Shown piece by piece: positions 32,548 through 40,479 of a stretch of DNA of 64,000 nt. Within the stretch, counting starts at the first letter, position 1. Each line of letters opens with the position of its first letter. Source of the stretch: Chitinimonas koreensis (GTDB taxonomy: Bacteria > Pseudomonadota > Gammaproteobacteria > Burkholderiales > Chitinimonadaceae); contig NZ_CP060704.1 in the NCBI RefSeq assembly GCF_014353015.1, positions 2,195,001 through 2,259,000 of the forward strand, in the 5' to 3' direction. The notes beneath the pieces were generated by a model that saw only the letters and a program-made list of their open reading frames with translations, was not told the DNA's origin and did no database searches. Both the position numbers and the translations under genes were made by a program.

Positions 32548-33468
32548 ATGCAACTGTTCTCGACCACCACCGCCGCCGACGCCTCGCTGAACAGCCGGCT
32601 CGCCATCGACGCCCAGGCCGTCGGCGATCTGCGCGCCAAGGTGGCCCGCGATCCCAAGGGGGCTGCGCGCGAGGTGGCCGGCCAGTTCGAGAAGATGTTC
32701 CTCGACATGGTGATGAAGTCGATGCGCGAGGCCACGCCCAAGTTCGACGAGCTCGAGAGCGATACCGTCGGCACCTTCCGCTCGATGTACGACCAGCAGC
32801 TGAGCCAGAACCTGACCAGCGGCCGCGGCCTCGGCCTGGCCGACGTGATCGCCGGCCAGATCGAGCGCATGAGCAACCCCGATTACGCCAACACCCCGCT
32901 CAAGCGGCCCGCGGTCTACGCCTTCGGCCCGCGCCTGTCCGAGCTTGCCGCTGGTGCGGCAAAGCCTGCCGCCGCCGCCCAGCCGGCCGGCACCGGCGGC
33001 AATGCCGAGAGCTTCGTCGAAACGGTCGGCCGCGAGGCGATCGGCGCCGCCCAGGCGCTCGGCCTGTCGCCGCACCTGATGCTGGCCCACGCCGCGCTCG
33101 AAAGCGGCTGGGGCAAGAAGCCGATCACCGACGCCCAGGGCAACAACAGCCACAACCTGTTCGGCATCAAGGCCGGCCGCGACTGGCAGGGCAAGACCGC
33201 CGAGATCGTCACCACCGAATTCGTCGACGGCGTGGCGCAGAAGCGCGTCGAGAAATTCCGCGCCTACGACAGCTACGCCGATGCCTTCGCCGACTACGGC
33301 CGCCTGCTGGCCAAGCGCTACGGCGAAGCGACCCAGGCCGGCAGCGACGCCAAGACCTTCGCGACCGAGCTGCAGCAAGGCGGCTACGCGACCGACCCGG
33401 CCTATGCCAAGAAGCTGGCCCGCGTGGCCGAACATCCCGCCCTGCGCGCCTACCGCGCCGTGGCCTAA
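32548..33468 (+). CDS. flgJ: FlgJ, rod-cap and peptidoglycan hydrolase
   Basis: A 306-residue two-domain protein. Residues about 25-115 are the rod-binding/cap domain (REVAGQFEKMFLDMVMKSMREA). After an Ala/Pro linker, residues about 150-300 are a beta-N-acetylglucosaminidase domain with the catalytic AALESGWG motif. It opens the cell wall for the rod in the periplasm. It is preceded by a good sigma-54 promoter and followed 13 bases later by flgK. Confidence 0.96.
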   Translation: MQLFSTTTAADASLNSRLAIDAQAVGDLRAKVARDPKGAAREVAGQFEKMFLDMVMKSMREATPKFDELESDTVGTFRSMYDQQLSQNLTSGRGLGLADVIAGQIERMSNPDYANTPLKRPAVYAFGPRLSELAAGAAKPAAAAQPAGTGGNAESFVETVGREAIGAAQALGLSPHLMLAHAALESGWGKKPITDAQGNNSHNLFGIKAGRDWQGKTAEIVTTEFVDGVAQKRVEKFRAYDSYADAFADYGRLLAKRYGEATQAGSDAKTFATELQQGGYATDPAYAKKLARVAEHPALRAYRAVA

Positions 33469-33481
33469 GGAGGACTGAATC

Positions 33482-35941
33482 ATGGCCAGCAGCATCTACG
33501 GCATCGCAGTATCGGGTCTCAACGCCGCCCAGGTCGGCATGAGCGTCACCGGCCACAACATCGCCAACGCCTCGACCGCCGGCTACAACCGCCAGACCAT
33601 CACCCAGAGCGCATTCGAGCCGGAACCGACCGGCAGCGGCTTCGTCGGCCGCGGCGTGCAGGTCACCTCGATCACCCGCGTCTACAACGAATTCCTCGCC
33701 CGCCAGGTGCAGACCGCCAAGTCGCAGGACGGCTACCTGTCCAACCTGCAGTCGCACATCGCCGACCTCGACAACCTGCTGGCCGACCCGACCGCCGGCC
33801 TGTCGCCCTCGCTGCAGGATTTCTTCCGCGGCGTGCAGACCGTCGCCAACAATCCGCAGGACACCACCGCGCGCCAGTCGCTGCTGGGCCTGTCGGAATC
33901 GATGATCACCAAGCTCAAGACCGTCAACGAGCGCATGACCACGCTGCGCAACGACGTCAATACCGAGATCCGTTCGTCGGTGGCCAGCATCAACTCGATC
34001 ACCAGCCAGATCGCCAAGCTCAACGAGCAGATCAACCTGGCCAAGGGCAGCAGCGACGGCCAGGCGCCGAACGACCTGCTCGACCGCCGCGACCAGCTGG
34101 TCAAGGACCTGAACGGCTACGTCAAGTCGACCGTGATCAAGCAGACCGACGGCAGCTACAACATCTTCATCGGCAACGGCCAGAACCTGGTGGTCGGCAC
34201 CCAGTCGTTCACGCTCGGCGCGGTGCAGGCGCCCGACGATCCGAGCCGGCTCGACGTGGCCTACCAGCAGTTCGGCTCGACCACGGTGATCCCGAGCAAC
34301 CTGATCACCGGCGGCTCGCTCGGCGGCGTGCTCGAATTCCGCACCGATGTGCTCGACGAGGCGCAGAGCTCGCTCGGCCGGGTGGCGGCCGCGCTGGCGC
34401 AGACGGTGAACGCCCAGCACCGCCGCGGCCAGGATCTGAACGGCCAGTTCGGCGGCAATTTCTTCCAGATCCCGGTCGAGCAGACCAGCGCGCAATACCG
34501 GATCGGCGCCAACAGCCGCACGCTGACCGCCGAGCTGACCTCGGACCAGCCCTTCATCGAGAGCGATTTCAACGTCGCCTTCGATGGCACCAACTACACC
34601 ATCACCCGTCTGACCGACGGCCAGACCGCCACCGCCACGCCGGCTGCGATCCAGAGCGCCGGCGGCCAGGTCGCCTTCGGCGTGCGCTTCAGGCTCGACG
34701 GCGACCTGGCCGCCGGCGAGGACTTCGGCGTGAGCTTCCTGCCGGCCGCCTCGCACGTGCTCAAGAACGCCAACAACAAGGGCGACGGCGAGTTGCAGGT
34801 CTCGATCAAGGATTCGAACCAGCTGGCCACCAGCGACTACGAATTCATCTACGACGGTCCCGACTACCGCGTGGTGCGCAAGGAAGACGGCACCACCTTC
34901 AATATCAACGCCTCGACCTGGAATACCCCGCCGGTGGTGATCGACGGCCTGCAGTTCCGCCTCAACAGCGGCACCATGCAGCCGGGCGACCGCTACACCA
35001 TCCAGCCCACGCGCGATTTCGCCGACAACATGTCGGTGATGATCAAGGACACCGCCAAGGTGGCCGCGGCCGCGCCGATCCGCACCTCGAGCGACACCGC
35101 CAGCATCGCGGTGAGCAAGACGCCGACCTCGGCCGGCACCATCGCCGCCGTCACCGGGGTGATCAACGCCCAGGGCGGCGCGGCGGCCAAGAAGATCGAG
35201 CTGGTGTTCACCTCGGCCAGCACCTACGACGTGATCGACAGCACCACCGGCAATACGGTCGCCAGCGGCCAGTCGCTGGTCGGTGGCCAGGCCACCTACA
35301 ACGGCTGGACCGTCAGCATCGCCGGCGCCGCCTCGGGCGACCGCTACGTGGTCGATCCGCGCCGCAACACCGGCTCGGCCACCATCTCGGCCGGCACCGT
35401 CACCTCCTCGCCGGTCGACATCGACCTGAAGGACCCGGTCTCGCTGGTGTTCACCTCGCCGACCACCTTCGAATTGCGCGACCCGGCCACCGGCAACGTG
35501 CTGCAGGCCGCCCAGCCCTATACCGCCGGCGGCGACATCAGCTTCAACGGCTGGACCGTCAAGGTCTCGGGCGTGCCCTCGCCCGGCGACGGCTTCCTGG
35601 TCGAGCCCAATGCCGGCGGCAAGGCCGACGCCCGCAACATGCTGGCGATGGGCGAACTGCAGACCAAGAACACCCTGGCCGGCGGCACCGCCAGCTACCA
35701 GGGCGCCTACAGCAAGCTGGTGGCCGACGTCGGCGTGCGCGCCAACCAGGTCAACATCAACCAGGAAGCGCAGGCACAACTCTTGCAACAGGCCGAGACG
35801 AAGCTGTCCGAATCGTCGGGCGTGAACCTCGACGAAGAAGCGGCCAACCTGCTGATCTTCCAGCAGGCCTACCTTGCCTCGAGCCGTACCATCCAGATCG
35901 CCCAGCGGGCGTTCGAAGAAGTCCTGACCATCGGCCGCTGA
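33482..35941 (+). CDS. flgK: Hook-filament junction protein FlgK (HAP1), enlarged
   Basis: First junction protein between hook and filament. The N-terminal GIAVSGLNAAQVGMSVTGHN and NIANASTAGYNRQ motifs, and the C-terminal SGVNLDEEAANLLIFQQAYL, are diagnostic. At 819 residues it is much longer than the roughly 550-residue enteric protein. The extra length lies between about residues 350 and 745 and includes at least two related units of about 85 residues, each with LVFTS, a TGN turn, NGWTV and GDxxxVxP. These are probably surface-exposed beta domains. AAGGAGGAC precedes the ATG. Confidence 0.95.
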   Translation: MASSIYGIAVSGLNAAQVGMSVTGHNIANASTAGYNRQTITQSAFEPEPTGSGFVGRGVQVTSITRVYNEFLARQVQTAKSQDGYLSNLQSHIADLDNLLADPTAGLSPSLQDFFRGVQTVANNPQDTTARQSLLGLSESMITKLKTVNERMTTLRNDVNTEIRSSVASINSITSQIAKLNEQINLAKGSSDGQAPNDLLDRRDQLVKDLNGYVKSTVIKQTDGSYNIFIGNGQNLVVGTQSFTLGAVQAPDDPSRLDVAYQQFGSTTVIPSNLITGGSLGGVLEFRTDVLDEAQSSLGRVAAALAQTVNAQHRRGQDLNGQFGGNFFQIPVEQTSAQYRIGANSRTLTAELTSDQPFIESDFNVAFDGTNYTITRLTDGQTATATPAAIQSAGGQVAFGVRFRLDGDLAAGEDFGVSFLPAASHVLKNANNKGDGELQVSIKDSNQLATSDYEFIYDGPDYRVVRKEDGTTFNINASTWNTPPVVIDGLQFRLNSGTMQPGDRYTIQPTRDFADNMSVMIKDTAKVAAAAPIRTSSDTASIAVSKTPTSAGTIAAVTGVINAQGGAAAKKIELVFTSASTYDVIDSTTGNTVASGQSLVGGQATYNGWTVSIAGAASGDRYVVDPRRNTGSATISAGTVTSSPVDIDLKDPVSLVFTSPTTFELRDPATGNVLQAAQPYTAGGDISFNGWTVKVSGVPSPGDGFLVEPNAGGKADARNMLAMGELQTKNTLAGGTASYQGAYSKLVADVGVRANQVNINQEAQAQLLQQAETKLSESSGVNLDEEAANLLIFQQAYLASSRTIQIAQRAFEEVLTIGR

Positions 35942-35972
35942 GGCCGGCGACCGGGCTTAGGAGCACTGCACC

Positions 35973-37367
35973 ATGCGCATCGCGACCAGTTCCATCTACA
36001 ACAGCGGCGTGTTCAGCATGAACAACCGCCAGGCCGACCTGTACAAGCTGCAGAACCAGCTGTCGACCGGCCGCCGCATCCTCACGCCGGCGGACGATCC
36101 GGTGGCGGCCGCGCGCTCGCTCGACCTGTCGCAGGCCACCCAGGTCAACGAGCAGTACATCGACAACGTCAAGTACGCCAACAGCACGCTGGCGCTGACC
36201 GAGGACAATCTGCAGCAGGTCACCGCGGTGATTCAGGACATCCAGGAACTGGCGGTGCAATCGGGCAATCCGGCGCTGACCAGCAGCGAAAAGAAGATGC
36301 TGGAGTCGGACATCCGCGGCAAATACCAGCAACTGATCGGCCTGGCCAACACCACCGACGGCAACGGCCTCTACCTGTTCTCGGGCTACAAGGGCGACAC
36401 CAAGCCGTTCAACGAGCAGAGCTACGGCAACGTGCGCTACGACGGCGACCAGGGCCAGCGCTCGGTGCAGGTCTCGCCGTCGCGGCAGATCCCGGTGTCC
36501 GATTCGGGCGCCGACGTGTTCGTCAAGATCAAGACCGGCAACGGCACCTTCACCACCGGCACGGGCGGCAACGCCGCCGGCGGCGCCAACCAGGGCACCG
36601 GCATCGTCAGCCCCGGCGTGGTCAGCGATCCGGTCAAGTGGGCCAACGCCAACAACAACGACACCTACCGCGTGCAGTTCCACGTCGTGCCGGACCCGAC
36701 CGACCCGACCAAGACCGTCACGCGCTACGACATCATCGACAACGACACCAACTCGGCGAACTACAACCGTTCGCTGATCGACGGCTACGACTACACCAAC
36801 GACGTGCCGGCCGGCGGCCGCACCGACGGCGCCGGCAACCCGAACGCCTATCCGCGCAGCTACACCGCCGGCGGCGACATCACCTTCGCCCAGCAGCCGG
36901 GCGAGACCTCGGCGCTGTATCCCAACTGGGACTTCGGCGGCAAGATCTCGGTCGACGGCGTGCCGAAGGATGGCGACAGCTTCAAGCTCGAAGGCAGCCG
37001 CGACCAGGATCTGTTCAGCACGATCGGCGACTTCGCCGCCGCGCTGACCAACTACGCCGACAACAGCACCTCCGGCGCCGACTTCCAGAACCGGCTCAAC
37101 GCCACGCTCTCGAACCTCAACAACGCGCTCAGCAACGTGCTGACGGTGCAGGCCAACGTCGGCTCGCGCATGAAGGAGGGCGATTCGGTGCAGACCACCA
37201 CCGAGGATCTGAACGTGCAGTTCAAGACCACGCTGTCCAAGCTGACCGACCTGGACTACGTGAAGGCGATCAGCGATTTCTCGGTGACGCAGACCTATCT
37301 GGATGCGGCGCGGCAGTCGTTCTCCAAGGTGCAGGGCTTGTCCTTGTTCCAGTACATCGGCGGGTAA
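35973..37367 (+). CDS. flgL: Hook-filament junction protein FlgL (HAP3)
   Basis: A 464-residue second junction protein with flagellin-like ends: MRIATSSIYNSGVFSMNNRQ with QLSTGRRILTPADDPVAAA at the N-terminus, and DYVKAISDFSVTQTYLDAA...LSLFQYIGG at the C-terminus. The centre (about residues 150-330) is a Gly/Asp/Asn-rich variable region exposed on the surface. GGAGCACTGCACC lies upstream of the ATG. It is the last gene of flgJKL; a CGCCCGGCAAAGCCGGGCG hairpin follows 50 bases after the stop. Confidence 0.95.
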   Translation: MRIATSSIYNSGVFSMNNRQADLYKLQNQLSTGRRILTPADDPVAAARSLDLSQATQVNEQYIDNVKYANSTLALTEDNLQQVTAVIQDIQELAVQSGNPALTSSEKKMLESDIRGKYQQLIGLANTTDGNGLYLFSGYKGDTKPFNEQSYGNVRYDGDQGQRSVQVSPSRQIPVSDSGADVFVKIKTGNGTFTTGTGGNAAGGANQGTGIVSPGVVSDPVKWANANNNDTYRVQFHVVPDPTDPTKTVTRYDIIDNDTNSANYNRSLIDGYDYTNDVPAGGRTDGAGNPNAYPRSYTAGGDITFAQQPGETSALYPNWDFGGKISVDGVPKDGDSFKLEGSRDQDLFSTIGDFAAALTNYADNSTSGADFQNRLNATLSNLNNALSNVLTVQANVGSRMKEGDSVQTTTEDLNVQFKTTLSKLTDLDYVKAISDFSVTQTYLDAARQSFSKVQGLSLFQYIGG

Positions 37368-38049
37368 AAGCCTTGTGAGCTTGCCGGTGTTCGTGATGGC
37401 CTGATCCTGCAATGAAGCGCCCGGCAAAGCCGGGCGTTTGCGTTCAGTGCGGCTTGAAACTCCGGCTTTCCCTGATTCATCCCGACTCCCCCGCCCTCGC
37501 CGCCGCGAGGGAGCCTCGCTAGCGCTCGTTCGTGTCTTTTTCGACCGATTCGTCATCCTCGCGCTGCCGCTGCTGCTAGTGCCGTCGGTCGGGATTTACT
37601 CCCGACAGCGGCGGCAGATTCATGCGTTGCCGGCGGCAATTCCTGCCTGCCGTAGGAGCGGCTTCAACCGCGAATGGCCGGAATATGGCTACGGCCTGAG
37701 TACCCACCGGCCCGCTCCCTCTCCCACCGGGAGAGGGCTGGGGTGAGGGAGCGCCGGTCGAGTGCCCATTAACCGGCGAATGTTCTCCATCAGCCGAGTA
37801 GGTCGGACTTCAGTCCGACGGCGATCTTCCTCACTGGCGCTGTCGGACTGAAGTCCGACCTACCGGATTGCATCGCACGACGTGGAGAACGCAGGCGCGG
37901 CCTCAGCTGCGGATCGCCCGGCTGCGCCACGGCCTGTCCGCGGTTGAAACCGCTCCTGCAGATGCCGTCCCGCCATCGCCGCGACGAGCGGCTTTTCATA
38001 ACACGAACGATCGTGCTATTTTGCTTGCAATCCACTGCGAGACCGACCG
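37368..38049. repeat. Repeat-packed gap between flgL and the TetR gene
   Basis: No gene is visible in 682 bases. In order: a type C bipartite element (37,417-37,530), a GTCGGGATTTACTCCCGAC unit (about 37,588), a single type A unit GTAGGAGCGGCTTCAACCGC (37,652-37,680), a CCCTCTCCCACCGGGAGAGGG hairpin (about 37,718-37,738), a paired type B element with GTCGGACTTCAGTCCGAC (37,798-37,863), and an inverted half of type A (about 37,938-37,960). The promoter and operator of the TetR gene lie at the right end. Confidence 0.7.
38003..38014. promoter_or_regulatory. Probable TetR-type operator 1
   Basis: CACGAACGATCGTG (core ACGAACGATCGT) lies 36 bases before the regulator start at 38050. Nearly the same palindrome recurs at 38724-38735 at the start of the neighbouring hydrolase gene. 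Confidence 0.6.
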
Positions 38050-38661
38050 ATGCCCCGCACCGCCAGCAAGGGTGAAGCCACCCGCGAAGCCATCCTCGAC
38101 GCCGCCATCGACCTGGCGCGCGAGGTCGGGCTGTCGGCGCTGACCATCGGTGCGCTGGCCGAGCGGGCCGGCATGAGCAAGAGCGGACTGTTCGCCCACT
38201 TCGGCGCCAAGGAGGAGCTGCAGCTGGCCGTGCTGCGCGCTGCCCAGAGCCGCTTCGACGACGAGGTGTCGCGCATCGCCTTCCAGGCGCCGCGCGGCTT
38301 GCCACGGCTGCGCGAATTGTTCGAGCGCTGGCTCGGCTGGGCCGCCGCGCAGCGCCAGCCCGGCGGCTGCCTGATGATCGCGGCCGCCAGCGAATTCGAC
38401 GACCGGCCCGGCCCGGTACGCGACTTCCTGGCCTCGCAGCAGCAGGGCTGGCTGCTCGGCCTGGGCCGCACCGTCCAGTTCGCGGTGGAGACCGGCGAAC
38501 TGCCGGCCGACACCGATACCGAGCAGTTCGCCTTCGAATTGTTCGGCCTGATCCTGTCGACCCATCACCACGTCCGCCTGCTGTCCGATTCGCGCTTCGT
38601 CGCCCGCGCCCGCCAGGGCCTGGAACGCCTGATCTCGGCCCCGCCGCGCCAACCGTCCTGA
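38050..38661 (+). CDS. TetR-family transcriptional regulator
   Basis: A 203-residue repressor-type protein. Residues 10-57 are a TetR helix-turn-helix (TREAILDAAIDLAREVG, IGALAERAGMSKSGLFAHFG). The C-terminal ligand-binding part resembles the TetR_C subgroup that contains LFERWLGWAAA and GGCLMIAAASEFDDRPGPVRD. It probably represses itself and the downstream alpha/beta hydrolase, because both carry an ACGAACG(A/T)TCGT palindrome. The ligand is unknown. Confidence 0.88.
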   Translation: MPRTASKGEATREAILDAAIDLAREVGLSALTIGALAERAGMSKSGLFAHFGAKEELQLAVLRAAQSRFDDEVSRIAFQAPRGLPRLRELFERWLGWAAAQRQPGGCLMIAAASEFDDRPGPVRDFLASQQQGWLLGLGRTVQFAVETGELPADTDTEQFAFELFGLILSTHHHVRLLSDSRFVARARQGLERLISAPPRQPS

Positions 38662-38693
38662 AACCCAACTGATCCCCGACCGAGGAGTCCGCC

Positions 38694-39593
38694 ATGAACA
38701 CCGCCAGTTTGCCCATGAATAGCACGAACGTTCGTAAATTTATCGCCCTCAATTCGCTGCGCACCGGCCTGGGCCTCGCCGCGCGGCTGTCGCGGCCGTT
38801 GGCGCTGGCCTGGGCCGAGCGGCTGTTCCTCACTCCGCCGCGGCACGATTGGCCGGCGGCCGAGCAGGGCTGGCGCGACCGCGCCGAGCAGGGCGTGCTG
38901 CACACCGCCGGCCTGCCGCAGCCCGAATGGGACGGCAAGCCGATGCGCACCTACCGCTGGGGCGAGGCGCGCCGCGGCAAGGTGGCGGTGCTGCACGGCT
39001 GGGGCGGCAGGGCGACGCAGTTCCACGCCTTCGTCGCGCCGCTGGTGGCGGCCGGCTACCAGGTGATCGGCATCGATGCGCCGGCCCATGGCGCCAGCGC
39101 CGGCCGCCAGGCCTCGGTGCTGCATTTCGCCCATGCGCTGGAACGGCTGCTGCGCAACGAAGGCCATGTCGACGCGCTGATCGCCCATTCGCTCGGCGGC
39201 CCGGCCGCGATCTACGCGCTGGCGACCGCGCGGCTGGACGTCGACCGCGTCGCGCTGATCGCGCCGGCCATCGACGTGGCCGCCTATGCGCGCCAGGTGG
39301 CGCGCCTGCTGGGCCTGGACGACGGCCTGCGCGACGCGATGCAGCTGCGCATGGAGACCCGCTTCGGCATCCAGTGGCGCGAGCTGCACGGCGCCGCCCG
39401 CGCCGCCCAACTGCGCCAGCCGGCGCTGATCGTGCACGACCGCGGCGACCGCGAAGTGCCGAGCGCGGCCGGCGTCGCCATCGCCGAAGCCTGGCCGGGC
39501 GCGCAGCTCCAGCTCACCGACGGCCTCGGCCATAACCGCATCCTGCGCGACGCGGCGGTGGTGGAGCGGGTGATCGAGTTCGTGCGCGGCTGA
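38694..39593 (+). CDS. Alpha/beta hydrolase
   Basis: A 299-residue serine hydrolase of the alpha/beta fold. The oxyanion region HGWGGRATQF is near residue 100, the nucleophile motif is AHSLGG (Ser in GxSxG-like form), and the C-terminal His is in GLGHNRI. No signal peptide is seen. GAGGAG lies seven bases before the ATG. The operator-like palindrome at 38724-38735 is inside the first codons, so a repressor bound there would block elongation; alternatively the real start is further in. It is probably co-controlled with the TetR gene upstream. The substrate is unknown. Confidence 0.88.
   Translation: MNTASLPMNSTNVRKFIALNSLRTGLGLAARLSRPLALAWAERLFLTPPRHDWPAAEQGWRDRAEQGVLHTAGLPQPEWDGKPMRTYRWGEARRGKVAVLHGWGGRATQFHAFVAPLVAAGYQVIGIDAPAHGASAGRQASVLHFAHALERLLRNEGHVDALIAHSLGGPAAIYALATARLDVDRVALIAPAIDVAAYARQVARLLGLDDGLRDAMQLRMETRFGIQWRELHGAARAAQLRQPALIVHDRGDREVPSAAGVAIAEAWPGAQLQLTDGLGHNRILRDAAVVERVIEFVRG
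38724..38735. promoter_or_regulatory. Probable TetR-type operator 2, within hydrolase 5' end
   Basis: ACGAACGTTCGT is a perfect 12-base palindrome that differs by one base from operator 1. It lies 30 bases inside the hydrolase reading frame. Confidence 0.55.
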
Positions 39594-39606
39594 TGTGCGG
39601 GGCCGG

Positions 39607-39675
39607 GTAGGTCGGGCTTCATGCCCGACCGCGATTTGAATTCACGGCGCTGTCGGGCATGAAGCCCGGCCTACC
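39607..39675. repeat. Paired REP element (type B)
   Basis: GTAGGTCGGGCTTCATGCCC and its inverted partner face each other with about 25 bases between, downstream of the hydrolase. Confidence 0.75.
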
Positions 39676-39725
39676 TTGCCGCGCAGCTGGGTAGGGACGG
39701 CTGGCTTCGTAGGCTGGTTGAGGTG

Positions 39726-39755
39726 CTGCAGGAGCGGCTGAAGCCGCTCCTGCAG
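39726..39755. terminator. Perfect palindrome between convergent genes
   Basis: CTGCAGGAGCGGCT and its exact complement flank GA, a 14-bp stem. It lies 30 bases past the 3' end of the esterase gene, in the gap between convergent genes, and could end transcription from both sides. There is no long T-run. Confidence 0.55.
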
Positions 39756-39785
39756 GGTTTTCCATCAGGCCGGGCAGCGAGCGGC

Positions 39786-40388
39786 TCACACGGCGCCGCT
39801 GTCGCGCAGCGCCTCGGCCACCGCCTCCGCCATCTGGCGGTAGCCCTCGGCGTTCGGGTGGATCGGGTCGCTCTTGAGCGCGCGCTGGCCGAGGATGTCG
39901 GCCAGCGCCTCGTCCTCCAGCGGCAGCCGGTATTCCTTGGCCAGCTCGGCATAGAACGGCGGCACCGCGATGCCGAGGCCGGGCCGCGGCGTGGCCACCA
40001 GCAGCACCGGCAGGCGGCGCTGGCGCGCCAGGTCGAGCATCGCGCGCAGATTGGCCACCGTCTCCGGCTCGGGCTTGTGCTGCAGGAAGTCGTTGCCGCC
40101 CAGGCACAGCAGCACCAGCGCCGGCTTGTGCTCGTCGAGCGCCTCGGCAAATCTTGCCGCGCCGTCGGCGGTGGTGTTGCCCGGGATGCCGGCGTTCTCG
40201 ACCCGGCGCTGGACCAGCCCGGCCAGCACGGCCGGGTAGCTGGTCTCCGGCGTCGCGCCGGTGCCGTAGGTCAGGCTGTCGCCGAAGGCCAGGATCACCG
40301 CGTCGGGCGGCAGGCGCTGCAACTTGGGCTGGCCGCCGCAGGCGGCGAGCAGCAGGGCGAGGAGGCAGGCGAGGGCAAGGCGGAACAT
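39786..40388 (-). CDS. GDSL-family arylesterase/lysophospholipase lipoprotein
   Basis: A 200-residue SGNH hydrolase resembling TesA/arylesterase. The signal peptide ends in the lipobox LLAAC at Cys17, so it is probably membrane-anchored. Catalytic blocks: nucleophile Ser in FGDSLTYG, Gly in GIPGNTT, Asn in LGGNDF, and the Asp-His pair in SDPIHPNAEGY. It hydrolyses short acyl or aryl esters or thioesters. I use the ATG at 40388, with GGAG eight bases upstream; a much longer open frame reaches into smc and is rejected. It is divergent from smc with 91 bases between. Confidence 0.9.
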   Translation of the reverse strand: MFRLALACLLALLLAACGGQPKLQRLPPDAVILAFGDSLTYGTGATPETSYPAVLAGLVQRRVENAGIPGNTTADGAARFAEALDEHKPALVLLCLGGNDFLQHKPEPETVANLRAMLDLARQRRLPVLLVATPRPGLGIAVPPFYAELAKEYRLPLEDEALADILGQRALKSDPIHPNAEGYRQMAEAVAEALRDSGAV

Positions 40389-40479
40389 GGCGTCACTCCG
40401 GGCGATGGCGCGATCCTGGCAGCAGGCCGCATCGATTACAATCCGCCGGTTTCCGCCACCCTCCGCCGCCTCCCGCCCC

